Part shown: positions 54,330-64,000 of the stretch, piece by piece
Position numbering within the stretch: position 1 is the stretch's first letter
How the letters are laid out: every line of letters starts with the position of its first letter
Source of the DNA: Malus domestica
Lineage: Eukaryota; Streptophyta; Magnoliopsida; Rosales; Rosaceae
NCBI RefSeq assembly: GCF_042453785.1
Contig: NC_091661.1
Coordinates: forward strand, 25,039,501 to 25,103,500
DNA: 64,000 bases
Reading direction: 5' to 3'
Notes under the pieces: generated by a model
The model's database searches: none
Seen by the model: only the letters and a program-made list of their open reading frames with translations
What the model was told of the DNA's origin: nothing
Made by a program: the position numbers and the translations under genes

Positions 54330-57256
54330 TAGGGATGGGCAAAATACCCATGGATATGGGTAACCACGGTTACCCGTCCATTTAAAGTTGACGGTTATGG
54401 TTATGGGTAACCGTTTAGACAAATAAACGGTTATGGGTATAACCGTTTATCTATGAAATTTAAATGGCCGGTTATGGGTATTATCCGCGGTTATAACGGG
54501 TATCCATCGGTTATGGGTAATATTCATGGTTATAACGGGTATCCATTTACCCATTTAATTTAATATATGTAAAATTAAAAAAAAAATTAAAAACCCTCAG
54601 ATAAAAAATTACAACTCTATCACTCTCTCTCTCCGTCCCTCTCTCTCTCCGCCTCTCGACTTCGTAACTCTCTCTCTCCGTCGCTCTCTCTCTGCGCCTC
54701 TCTCTCTCTCCGCCTCTCGACTTCGTCACTCTCTCTTTCTCCGTCGCTCTCTCTCTCCGCCGCTCGCTCTCTCTCTCCGTCGCTCTCTCTCTGCGCCTCT
54801 CTCTCCCTCGCTCTCGCTCTGAGGCAGTTGCTGAAGAGCCTCTGCAGCAATTCGCCTTGGAATTATTCAGTGTTTTGGAAGCTCAAGCACCAGAGTGATT
54901 TGTAAGCTTCTTTCCTTTTCCTCGGTTTTTGCTATGAATTATACTCTTGTTGAAAATTTTAATCTGTTTATCCGTCCTTAGAATTCGGAAAGTAATTAAT
55001 TAGTTAGTAATTTAGGGTTTGAGATTTAGGGTTTGTGAAATTTAAATGACTAAGAACTTTTTGCTGTAATGTGAGATTTAGGGTTTGTGGATTTGTGAGT
55101 TGTAATTCGAAATTAGGATCTGGGTCTTTGCAATTTCGGGATTTCTGATGTGGGTTTTCGTATTTAAGTGAAAGGGAGATTGATAAATTTTAATGTGTTT
55201 GTGTACTATTTGAAGAAACTGCACCTCCTTTGGTTATGGTTCTGACATTGTTGGATTCTCTGTTCAAATTTTGTAAGTTATTATAAAACTTGAATTATTT
55301 AGTTGGAAGTGAAAAAAAACAGATGAGGGAATTGGTTGAACAGTTTTAGTGGTAAACGAAGGTTTCCGGTAGAATATTTCGAATTTGTGATGGATATAAG
55401 AAATTAAGAACACAATTTTGTGTATAAGATTTAGAAATAGGTCCTTAAGTACTTTGTTTCTTAACAACTTCTGATACAATTTCTGTATTCTATCCCCACT
55501 ACCTAATAATGACAATGTGCTAATGCCCTAATCAATGATTTGGGGTTTTCCGGGTTTATAAGTACCCCTATATTAGTGGATAATAATGTTTATACTTGAT
55601 TTCATTGACATAAGACTGAGTTGTATGAAATGAACGTTTAGCTGGAGTGAGCTTTCGGTTTACATAGTCATAAGTGGGGCTTTCTGAACTCTACACACTG
55701 ATCGTGACACACATATCGGTTCATTCTGTTAGAATAATTTCATTTCTTTTCAGAGTTTTTGTGTTAACGCCTCCAGTAGATGGGATCTCGTAAAGTTTTT
55801 CACTAAACGTGTCATGTTGAATTTTGATACTATATTTTAATTTTACTAGCAAGTTTCTTAAAAAAGAATCTAATATGTTTTCCAAGCCTGTAATTCTGCA
55901 TGGGTTTTCTTTTATGATTTTATTTAATATTCCAGTAAGCCTGCTGTCACTTTTGTTTGTGTGCCAAGATTACCATGTACTGTTGTAGAGATGTCCTTAT
56001 TATGTTCAGACCGAGTGTGTTATGATTTTTTGCTCTAGGCATCCAAAATGTTGAAGATTTTTGTTTGGCCTGTGGCGATGTTTTGATGACTTTGTTTGCT
56101 TTAAACGAGAACCAGAACCCCCAATTATGACAGTATAGTGTTCTTTTGTTCAATTGATATCCTGTTTTTCTTTTATATTCTGAACTTGTATTCAACTAGT
56201 TCCAAGATGGAGACTCAAAGCGAGAACCAAGATATTGAACCAATTAATCTTGATCAAGAATTGGACCTAAGTGAATCAAGCTTTGATGACACTGGTAGGA
56301 AGAGAAAAAGAACCTCAGTTGTCTGGCAGCATTTTGAGGAAAAAAGTTTTTGTGGGGAGGTGAAGGTTGTCTGTAACCATTGTAAAGCTAGGCTAGCATC
56401 GGGCTCCACTGTTGGTACTTCATCTTTACTTTCACTTGTTAGAACATGTCATGTATTGAGGACAAAGAAAAAGAGTCCAGTTATAACCGGTGATGGGTCT
56501 GTTAAACATGGTGCATATAGTTTTGATGAAGGTAATGCTAGGAAAGAGCTAGCTTATATGATTATCTTACATGAGTATCCTTTATCTATGGTGGACCACT
56601 TGGTTTCGTATGATTGTTTTTTGTTATCAGAAACACAGATTTATGAGCTGTTGCTATAGGGTCTGTTGCTTTAAAAATCATTCGGGAATTCAGAAATAAA
56701 AAAGCTCTACTTTTACTCTTCCTTTAGGCTCAATTTTCTCAAGTTCCTGAACTTCCATAATTTATTGGTTGCTATTCAGAATAAAAAAAAAACTGATTGG
56801 TTGCTATACAGAAAAATATCGTTCGTAAACTATTATTTCAATTATTGGAATTATATGAGGACTTAAATGATTAAAATAGGGAAATGTATGCTAAAATGTA
56901 CTTATAACGGTGTTTAATTGTCAGAAAATAAAAATTATGACAAATTTTTCTTTTGTAATTTTCAAATTGTTAAAAAAAATAATGTAGACAGGTGAAAAAA
57001 AAGGTAAATGGGTAAAAAAAGGATAAATGGGCGAAAAAATAGGTAAACGGGTAAATGGTTATGGTTATGGGTAAATGGTTATGGGTAAATGGGTACACGG
57101 TTATGGGTATGGATAACCGTTTATAAACGGTTATGATTATGGGTATAACCATTTATGTAATTACCCAACGGGTAAACGGTTATGCGAGTATGAACATAAA
57201 CGGTTATGGGTAAAATAACCGCGGTTACCCGCCCGCATAACCATTGCCCATCCCTA
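54330..57256. mobile_element. hAT-C: 2.9-kb hAT element inside Copia-4, exact 8-bp TSD
   Basis: Termini are TAGGGATGGGCAAA and TTGCCCATCCCTA, flanked by perfect GTTTTGAC duplications (54322-54329 and 57257-57264). Subterminal regions are packed with GGTTATGGGTA and AACGGT repeats in both orientations. Internally it keeps a plausible transposase-gene front: a C/T-rich promoter-like stretch (54615-54800), a GTAAGC donor at 54902, an intron to a TAG acceptor at about 56200, and a BED-type ORF. The catalytic part is missing. Confidence 0.95.
56207..56659 (+). CDS. Truncated hAT transposase, BED zinc finger only (150 aa)
   Basis: ATG at 56207 lies a few bases after a probable splice acceptor (CAACTAG). 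An acidic N-terminus (residues about 1-25), a basic RKRKRTS patch, then VWQHFEEK and CNHCK of a BED-type zinc finger (about residues 32-65), with a C-H pair expected further on (RTCH). A segment typical of plant hAT transposases follows (ARKELAYMIILHEYPL). The frame ends at 56659 before the DDE/dimerisation regions. Such a protein could bind element ends without cutting them. Confidence 0.7.
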   Translation: METQSENQDIEPINLDQELDLSESSFDDTGRKRKRTSVVWQHFEEKSFCGEVKVVCNHCKARLASGSTVGTSSLLSLVRTCHVLRTKKKSPVITGDGSVKHGAYSFDEGNARKELAYMIILHEYPLSMVDHLVSYDCFLLSETQIYELLL

Positions 57257-57289
57257 GTTTTGACAAGACTTGAAAATCATGCAAGTTTA

Positions 57290-58518
57290 AGGCTTTATTT
57301 GTCATGTGATCAGAGGCACCCGAGTCAATTATCCAACAATCACAATTAAAACTAGTTTGTAGTGCAGTTGAGAATGCTTTGGAGATACCTGGGACTGCAT
57401 CTCATGAAACATGATCATGATCAGCAAGAAATCCTGCAAACTGTCCAAGAAGTGCAGTTTGTTTGTTCCCGTCACCCTTTGACGTTTGTGCAGTTCTCCA
57501 TGATTCTTGGTGTGCAAGTAAGTTGCAAACTCGTTAATAAGAGTAATAGGATTGGTTATGAAATCTGTTAAGCCATGAATGGGTGAGCTGGTAGCATGGT
57601 TGGCCAGATGCTAAGCCTTAAGATGAGCCACTGATGAGGATCTTGGGACCATCATCATGTTGTCTTTAAATTTAGGCTTGAGTCGGGGTGCAGCTCTCAA
57701 CATCTCTCTTCTGTGTGACCAGAAGCATTGCAATACTTACACTTTAGATGTGGATTCTTTCCTCTGTACATTTTGGCATCATGGTTCTTGTGGTTTGCAA
57801 CATACCCTCAAGCCTTAGATAGCTTGAGATTAGGCTCTAGATTCATCGCCCTTATTCTTGCTGCTTCACGTTGCACCATGGCACAAATAGTCTTGAATGA
57901 TGGTAGCCCCACACTCATTAATATGTGACTCCTGAGATCCTCATAATCTGAGCTGAGGCTTGCGAGCAGTTGGTAGATCTTATCCTCCTCAGCTCTTTTA
58001 AGAAGAATAGTAGGATTTGTGGTGTGAGGGAGGTACACATCAAGCTCATTCCACATAGTCTTCAAATTGCCAAAGTGTTGGACAAAATACTTCTTTTCTT
58101 GCTAGAGGCAAGCAATATCTATTTTCAACTGGAATACCTGAGCATAGTTGTTCTGGTTTCCATACATATCCTTCATAGATTTCCACAAATCCTGTGAAGA
58201 TTCAGGATAACTAAATATCTCAGCAACATGTTTCTCCATGGTGTTGAGCAACAAGGACATAACAAACTGATCCTTGCACAGCCATGCTTCATAGGCCTGA
58301 GAAGAGGAGTCTGGAGCTTCAATACTTCCATTGATGAACCCTAATTTTCCCCTGCCTCCTAGAGCAAGTGAAACTGCCCTAGACCAAGGAAGGTAGTTGA
58401 GCTCATTCAGCAACACCGAGCATAGGCGCTGGTTGGTATTAACTTCAGAGTCTAAGAAACTCGAAGGAGCTACCTGCGAGCTTTCTCCCTCAATATTAAT
58501 TGAGCTTTCCTCAGCCAT
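57290..58518 (-). pseudogene. Copia-4 gag and protease start, pseudogene
   Basis: ATG at 58518 opens gag (MAEESSINIEGESS) with LNYLPWSRAV and a UBN2-type body; TAG near 58102 and frame changes break it. A second piece (58065-57808) follows. The zinc knuckle CKYCNASGHTEERC lies at about 57705-57750, then a stop. The protease active site IIDSGASDHMT is at about 57305-57340, directly before the hAT-C insertion. Confidence 0.87.
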
Positions 58519-58593
58519 TACAGAAGCTCACAAGAATAGCAGCAGAAATTAAACGGGCAGAGACAGGTTAAGGATGACACTACTCTGATACCA

Positions 58594-58927
58594 TGTAGAA
58601 ATTTGGTTTCAAAGTGTTTTCTATTTCATGAGTGATTCTGAATGCACAATGCAGTATATATATAGGCGAGAGAAACTGATGGTTACAAGCAACCATCTTT
58701 ACATGAAACCCTAGAGACCGGTTATACCTAGGACACAAGCTTTTCCTTAATTTAAGGTGATTTACATCAAATCCAAGACTAAGAAGTAATCAACAAGTTA
58801 CGTGCCTTAAATCAAGGAGCTGGAAAACTGGCAGTTGACTTGTGTGTATCCATGATTACTTGTAGACTTGAAATGAGATGACATGCTAGGGTTGCTGTTG
58901 CTGGGTTTAGTGTGACTGGTTCCAATA
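58594..58927 (-). repeat. 5' LTR of Copia-4
   Basis: Close match to 50902-51236. TATATATATA at 58655-58664 is a TATA-like element on the minus strand. Confidence 0.9.
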
Positions 58928-59056
58928 ACAACCCAGAAACCAAAACAGCCACGTCCCTCATAAATTTCAAAAAGCCATGTCCCTGATTAATTTCGGATTA
59001 CCAAAAAAGCCGTAGCCTTTGGATCGGACGGTGTTCTTATCGGTGATGACCACGAC
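58928..59056. other. Short spacer after Copia-4
   Basis: Repeats of the type CCACGTCCCT and GCCATGTCCCTGATTAAT. No gene recognised. Confidence 0.4.
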
Positions 59057-60272
59057 CAGGGCCTATCCAAACATTCCGGAGGCCTTGGGCAAAAATAAAA
59101 AAGGGGCCCACAAAACAACAACTGTGAAAAAAAATTTTGCGTTTTTTATGTGATTTTTCCCTCCTTTTCTACTAGGTATTTAAAGGATTATAAAATATTT
59201 GAAGGTATTTTTCTTTGTAGTCATACACAAAAACAAAGTTACATCATAATACTTGGTCAATTGGTCATAAAGAAAAGAAGATTGTCATGTTGTAAAAAAG
59301 TACTAGTCTATCTGTTAGTTTGTGTGAGTGGCAATTTTCTTATACCATCGTCATGCGCTTCTAAAATTAAGGTATAAATAAAATTACATTCTTCATCCTT
59401 AATATTAAAGTATAAGGAATAAGAGAATAAGTAAACAAAAATTATTTCCAAAAATCATTTTATGTGACTGCAATATCGATGAGTAACTTTTTCTTTCTCT
59501 TCCTTCACACAAAAAGGAAAAGCAAACCAGCAACTCAAGCAGGCAAAACGAAGTACAGCGAAACATAAACAAGCTATCTAATAGACGAGCATCTGCATTG
59601 TTCTCTTATTTTTCTACTTCTTATTTTTCCATTGCATCTTCGTCTTCTTCCCCTGCCTCTGTTAATTGTGGCATTTCAGGTTCTGAATCACTTAGGAGTA
59701 ATCTATCAGGATAAATCCTAACCTCAATCGAGCAATACTTGATGCCTAAAGTGTCTAAGTGCCTTTGACAATGCAATTTTCTGACTAAATTTCTTATAGA
59801 TTTGGTGTAAGAGAAAGTTTCAAAATTTTCAGCTGATTGAAAGTGGTCTCATTTTTTTAAGCCAAATTAAATTTGTGAATACATACATACATTAATTTGT
59901 TGAATGTTAAAATTGAATTAGAATGAATGTAAAAAATGTGCAACCCAATGGAGCTAGTAATTATAATCGAAGATAAAAAGAAATTAACAATAAAAAAATT
60001 AGTAAAAAATCAAAGGTAAAAACAATTTAACAATTAAACAAAAAATAGTAAAAAAAGGGAAAGAAAAAGGCGTGCTCAAACCCAAGACCTCGTTGTTATT
60101 AGTACACAATAAAACCAACGCCTCTAAATATACTTTTTGATGACTTAACCAAACATTTTTTAAATTTATACGGTTATGAAAACATGTATGGATATACTAC
60201 CCTAATAAATTTTTTGTGCCCCTGATTTTTTGAGGCCTTAGACGATCATCGTTAGGGCCGGGGCCGACCCTG
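59057..60272. mobile_element. Probable decayed hAT element with CAGGG..CCCTG ends
   Basis: The left end reads CAGGGCCTATCC...GGAGGCCTTGGGC and the right end GAGGCCTTAGACG...GGGCCGACCCTG, fitting inverted CAGGG termini with GGCCTTGGGC-type subterminal sequence. Flanking octamers (ACCACGAC and ACGACAAC) match only in part, so boundaries are tentative. No intact frame. Confidence 0.5.
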
Positions 60273-60300
60273 ACGACAACCACGAAAATGTCCCTGAACT

Positions 60301-60911
60301 TAGACCTGGCAATTTCTTACACGACCCTTTAATACGACACGTAAATGACACAAAAATAATGGGTTTCGGGTCAATATGATAACTAATTGAGTCATTATCG
60401 GGTCACACTATAATAACCCGTTAATAACGGGTATATTATAGGCAAATATTGAGATTAAAAATCATAAAACACATTAAAAATAAAAATATCAAGTAATTTA
60501 AAAATACCAAACACATTAAAAAAATTATAATAATTCATTTACATGTGCGAAAAATATGAAAAAATATGCAAACGCTCGTAGTCGCATCCTCTACGTTTGA
60601 GGATGGGTATATGATCGTTTGAATTTTTAAAACCATACAAACTCTCATGAATAGTATTTTTAAGGGAGTTCAAAATAAACAAAATTCATAATCATTAATG
60701 TATAAAGTCTGAAAGATGTGAAAGCATAATAAACGTTCATAATTGCATCATCAATGCTTAGACGATGGTTACATGGTTGTTTAGATTTTTAAAACCAACA
60801 ATGTTTTGTATTTGAGTGCAAAATTAATAAAATTAATAATAATTATTGTAGAAGTGTGAAAAATGTAAATACTCGTAATGAAAAACTTTACAACTTTCAT
60901 GAAGGGGTCAA
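60301..60911. mobile_element. Second hAT-A family member, right part displaced by an LTR element
   Basis: Starts TAGACCTGGCAATTTC, the same terminus as hAT-A, followed by GTCATTATCGGGTCAC and AACCCGTTAATAACGGG-like repeats. The stretch 60850-60905 (AGAAGTGTGAAAAATG, TTTACAACTTTCATGAA) matches the fold-back arm at 17440-17510. Homology stops at 60911 where a new LTR begins, so the rest lies beyond the window. Confidence 0.65.
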
Positions 60912-62025
60912 TGTAATGACCCGTCCCTAAAAATTATGATTTTTATAATTTTAATACGCGGGATTACGAAAATGCCCTTCGAGGCAAATACGTTGACTTA
61001 TGTTGACCACCTTGTCGTGTCATGTAAGGTTCATTTTCTTGGCGTATTCAGGTAGTACTCGTCAACACGAGCGTATGAGCGCAAACGAAACTTGATTTGG
61101 AGTTATAACGAAGATTATACGAACTTTTAAATGTCGATGGCATTTTGGTAATTTGCCATTTGAAACACATGTTGTATCTAGAGTAGTGTGTCACGTGGGA
61201 CCCACAAATTGGTCCCTAATCTTCTGGAACTCTCCTTCTCTTCTTTCTCTCCCGTGACTCTATTTTCTCTCTCATAGCTCTCATTCTCTTTCTCTCTTGG
61301 CTCCCTTTCTTCCCGTGGAAACCAAACCAGCACCAATCATTTTTCCAGCGAATTAGACCCTGAAAACATCATAATCATGTCCCTAGAATCCCTGGAATTG
61401 TGAATCCATAGTTGGTTTCGAGAATTTTTGTGGCCGAAGGCAAGTTAGAACTCACTTTTTGGAGCTGCGGGTTTCCCTTCAATTTTAGATAATTTCCAGC
61501 CATATCTTGAACTCTAAACAGTTTCTGGTGAACCCGTGACCTTCCAGACCATTTTCCGACCAAACCACGGCGAGTTAGCCATCATTCAAGGTTGCCCAGA
61601 AATTTCGATGAGTTACCAGTTTTCCCGTGGACAGCCGTCTTTCAGGCCATTTTCTGGCCACATACGACCATTATTTGGACTCCAAGCTGGCGCCAATCGT
61701 TCGTGCTAGGGAGTTGTACTGCAGACTCCAGGTTTTAGCTGCTGAAAGTTCGTATCGACGAGGGTTCTTGGCGAATCTCAGTATAAGTGGCTACCTCTGA
61801 GCACATAATCCTTACCTACACTACTATACTTTACTTATGCTCCGACGTCGTGTGTGAAATGGGTTCATTCCCGCTTATAGCTCACTCTTGTCTTTAGGCA
61901 CTTTTAGGTTTAAATTTAATCACATTTTCCATATCACCATACTTTATGGCTTCATCACCTTCTAGGTGTCAGCCAGCATAGCTTGATTCGAAGTCTTAGT
62001 GGACATTCTGGGTCGGGGTATGTCA
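60912..62025 (+). repeat. 5' LTR (about 1.1 kb) of an LTR retrotransposon
   Basis: Starts TGTAATGACCCGTCCC and ends GGGGTATGTCA. Three bases later comes TGGTATCAGAGC (62029-62040), the primer site for initiator tRNA-Met, so this is a 5' LTR in + orientation. A C/T-rich stretch at 61220-61310 may be the transcription start region. The length suggests a Gypsy-type element, but no pol sequence confirms this. Confidence 0.7.
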
Positions 62026-64000
62026 GTTTGGTATCAGAGCATAAGTTAGGCAGTATTGCGTTCATCACACGCGTGATGTAATCATTCTTGGTTCTTGAAC
62101 CTAAATGTCGAATCTTGCCACCTCGTCGAATACAAAAAAATGTATTAGCTTTTTCTAAGTCTTGAGTGACTTAGTCGACTTATCGACCTTTTAGAAAATC
62201 ATTTTGGCGAATGCCTCTAAATTATAAGTGAAGAAATTCCCTCCCAAGAAAAGATGTAAATTTAAGGCAAGTTGATGGCCTTCAAGCAGGGCTAATGTAT
62301 CGATAAATGTGTATCATCAGAGACTTTACCAATCAATTTCATCACTATTCTCTAGCCATATGTACTAAACCTTTCGAGATTGGAAATCATAAATAGTTTT
62401 GATTCCTTGGCAGTATCCGTTAGAATACCACCTATTAGAATCTCTATGAAGTTTTAATTTTCGTCGAAATTTCCATAATTGTCTTGAGTGACAGTGGGGT
62501 GCTAAAAGGGTAGCACTTGATGTAAGACCATCAGGGGGACAATCACTTTTGGTCCATGGTAGCACTAATCTTTCCAAACGCACTAGTGATTATTCTGGAT
62601 CTTCAGGGGGAAGATCGACTTCCTCTAAGTCTGTCCTAAAGTAGATTATTAGAAAATTCTTTTTCGGCCTTAGGACATTCCAACTAACACTAGTTCCCGA
62701 GTTCTCTTTTGGTGACTTACTCGTCATTTCGACAAGCATAGGCATCGATATATGAGTTGTTATACCTACAGTTAGTAAAAATCCCTGAAGTAGTAAGTAT
62801 TTTCTTTAGAATTAATGAAACCACCTCACCGGGCCAATTCTTTACCAATCGTCCAAAACCAATTATCTAAGTGGGCTTTAGCTTGTGATCAGCCTATGAT
62901 GGCGCTATTAACTGACTTTCCTGTCCAATATCCAGAAACTGTCAACTAATATTCTGGTGGTTGGTATAACTTCTGATATTGGACATAGGCTAGTATCCGG
63001 GAGTGATACCCTTATGCCAGGACGCTGATTTACAGTTTCAGGGTAGCGAACAATATCAAAATATCGTATATGCGTCAATTAGCGGCGCAACTGGTGGACT
63101 GATTAACAGTGACTACTTGAGCCGAATAAATTAAATTGTGGAAACTTAAGAGTAGACCTTGTATTAAGACAGTAAACTCACGGTTATGTTAACCATATTA
63201 CCTATTTAGGTAATCAAAACTTCTTCAACCAACCACTTCTCGATCACTTTCACAGATAAATAGTAGGATCAAAATACGAAATGACATCTCACTGTTAGAA
63301 TGTTTGGAGTGTCAAGAAAACTGTGAAAACCTTTTAGTTCATGTCGTAGAGTTGGTTAGCAGTTTAGCACGGTCTGAGGAGGTATACCTTTGGCATCATT
63401 TTTCAAAATTCTAACGAAGGCCAAGTGAGACTTGGCTGAAGTCGCCATTAATACTAGGTACTTATGGTATTTTCCTAGTAAAGAATAATGCTACCATTTT
63501 ACTTAGATGATAGTAAACTGCAGTCGCTGATAAGAGCATGGTCAGTAAAAATGGTCAAAGCGTGAACACGTATAAGCCGAACCACAGACTAACGACAGTT
63601 TAAAAACTTTTGTAAACTACAGTTGGAAAGTAAAGAGTAATTAGGATTTGATACTCGGTTATGATCCAATTTGTGTAGCCAACGAGATCTTACATCATCA
63701 AGATCAAGTGGGAGATATTAAAATATGATGGGGTGTGCTATCCACACACCCCATTTTACTTCTCACACACATTTTGATAATTTATGTCCGTTGATCTTCT
63801 TTAATTCATTCGATTCGATTGTCGAAAATTAAAAATGTGTGTGAGAAATAAAATTGGGTGTGTGGATATCACACCCCAATATGATCATGATGATGTTGGC
63901 TTTACTATGCATATATTTGATGTATGGAGGTGCATCGTAAGAATGGTGTATTGATATACACTTAACCAAAAAGTATGTTAAGAGGTATGACTTAATAATG
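62026..64000 (+). mobile_element. Internal region of the 60912 LTR element, non-coding in this window
   Basis: No gag or pol frame longer than about 70 codons, and no protease, RT or integrase motif found by eye in any frame. It may be a decayed gag region or a large non-coding derivative. The element continues past 64000. A MITE lies in it at 63730-63877. Confidence 0.5.
63730..63877. mobile_element. 148-bp hAT-type MITE with exact 8-bp TSD
   Basis: About 40-bp inverted ends, GGGGTGTGCTATCCACACAC and its near-complement GTGTGTGGATATCACACCCC. Flanked by perfect AATATGAT duplications (63722-63729 and 63878-63885). Nearly the whole element folds into one hairpin. Confidence 0.9.

Larger units (their letters stand above)
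50902..58927 (-). mobile_element. Copia-4: Copia element, minus strand, split by a hAT element
   Basis: LTRs are 50902-51236 and 58594-58927. On the minus strand a perfect tRNA-Met-type primer site TGGTATCAGAG follows the 5' LTR (about 58582-58592) and a purine tract (GAGGGGAAG) precedes the 3' LTR at 51237. Flanks are GCAAC and ACAAC, a target duplication with one mismatch. Without the 2.9-kb hAT insertion the element is about 5.1 kb. Order on the minus strand is gag, protease, integrase, RT, RNase H. Confidence 0.93.

Noticed and set aside
54547..54850. Minus-strand frames rich in Arg, Glu and Ser, like a charged repeat protein
   Set aside because: They are translations of a C/T-rich microsatellite stretch inside hAT-C and have no start context or conservation.
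59049..60280. A clean 8-bp TSD for the CAGGG element
   Set aside because: ACCACGAC and ACGACAAC agree at only some positions, so the element is kept at moderate confidence without a claimed TSD.
62029..62040. TGGTATCAGAGC read as part of a tRNA gene
   Set aside because: It is the complement of the tRNA-Met 3' end next to an LTR, a primer site; no cloverleaf or A/B boxes are present.
1..64000. A new defence system or biosynthetic operon
   Set aside because: Apart from one UGT and one RNA-binding retrocopy everything recognisable is transposon or pseudogene; no second biosynthetic gene family is clustered here.

Overview
This window is plant nuclear DNA: intron-containing family-1 glycosyltransferase genes, plant-type Copia elements, and many hAT, CACTA and Mutator-like elements and MITEs. 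Several MITE and LTR sequences look like ones common in the apple tribe of the rose family, so Malus or Pyrus is my best guess. That guess is by general resemblance, not by a search.

The backbone is a tandem array of UDP-glycosyltransferase (UGT) genes, all on the + strand and UGT76-like. They share one phase-1 intron, an N-terminal GHINPM motif and a 44-residue C-terminal PSPG box. Seven loci are visible: copy 1 (6387-8131), copy 2 (9284-10655), copy 3 (25624-25757), copy 4 (33090-35239), copy 5 (37500-39622), copy 6 (41729-43585) and copy 7 (50363-50550). Only copy 6 is intact (458 aa). Copy 1 is broken by one stop at the first PSPG residue; the others carry stops, frameshifts, truncations and transposon insertions. 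Shared flanks show that 1+2 and 4+5 are two copies of an ancestral A-type/B-type gene pair. A conserved upstream module of up to about 1 kb recurs before copies 1, 6 and 7, and once (16580-19620) with no gene behind it.

The rest is mostly mobile DNA. There are five Copia elements: 1-6122 (+), 19684-23905 (+), 26071-about 31660 (-, decayed), 44630-49573 (-) and 50902-58927 (-). A sixth LTR element is cut off in UGT copy 4 (LTR 32473-33089), and a solo LTR sits in the same exon (33490-33836). A 1.1-kb LTR with a tRNA-Met primer site lies at 60912-62025. hAT elements with exact 8-bp target duplications lie at 16909-18631, 18711-19432, 54330-57256 and 63730-63877; other hAT-like pieces are at 59057-60272 and 60301-60911. 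A CACTA-bounded block (10664-14806) holds two tandem arrays, one of six 346/347-bp units. A glycine-rich RNA-binding protein retrocopy ending in an A tract lies at about 35975-36956.

The most unusual signals are: eight hairpins at about 58-bp spacing in the leader of the first Copia element, with a conserved loop and stems that change on both sides together; loss of a TATA-like segment upstream of the only intact UGT; a 25-bp poly(A) micro-insertion with a 14-bp target duplication; and the CACTA-bounded satellite. I see no CRISPR array, rRNA, tRNA or prokaryotic-type operon.
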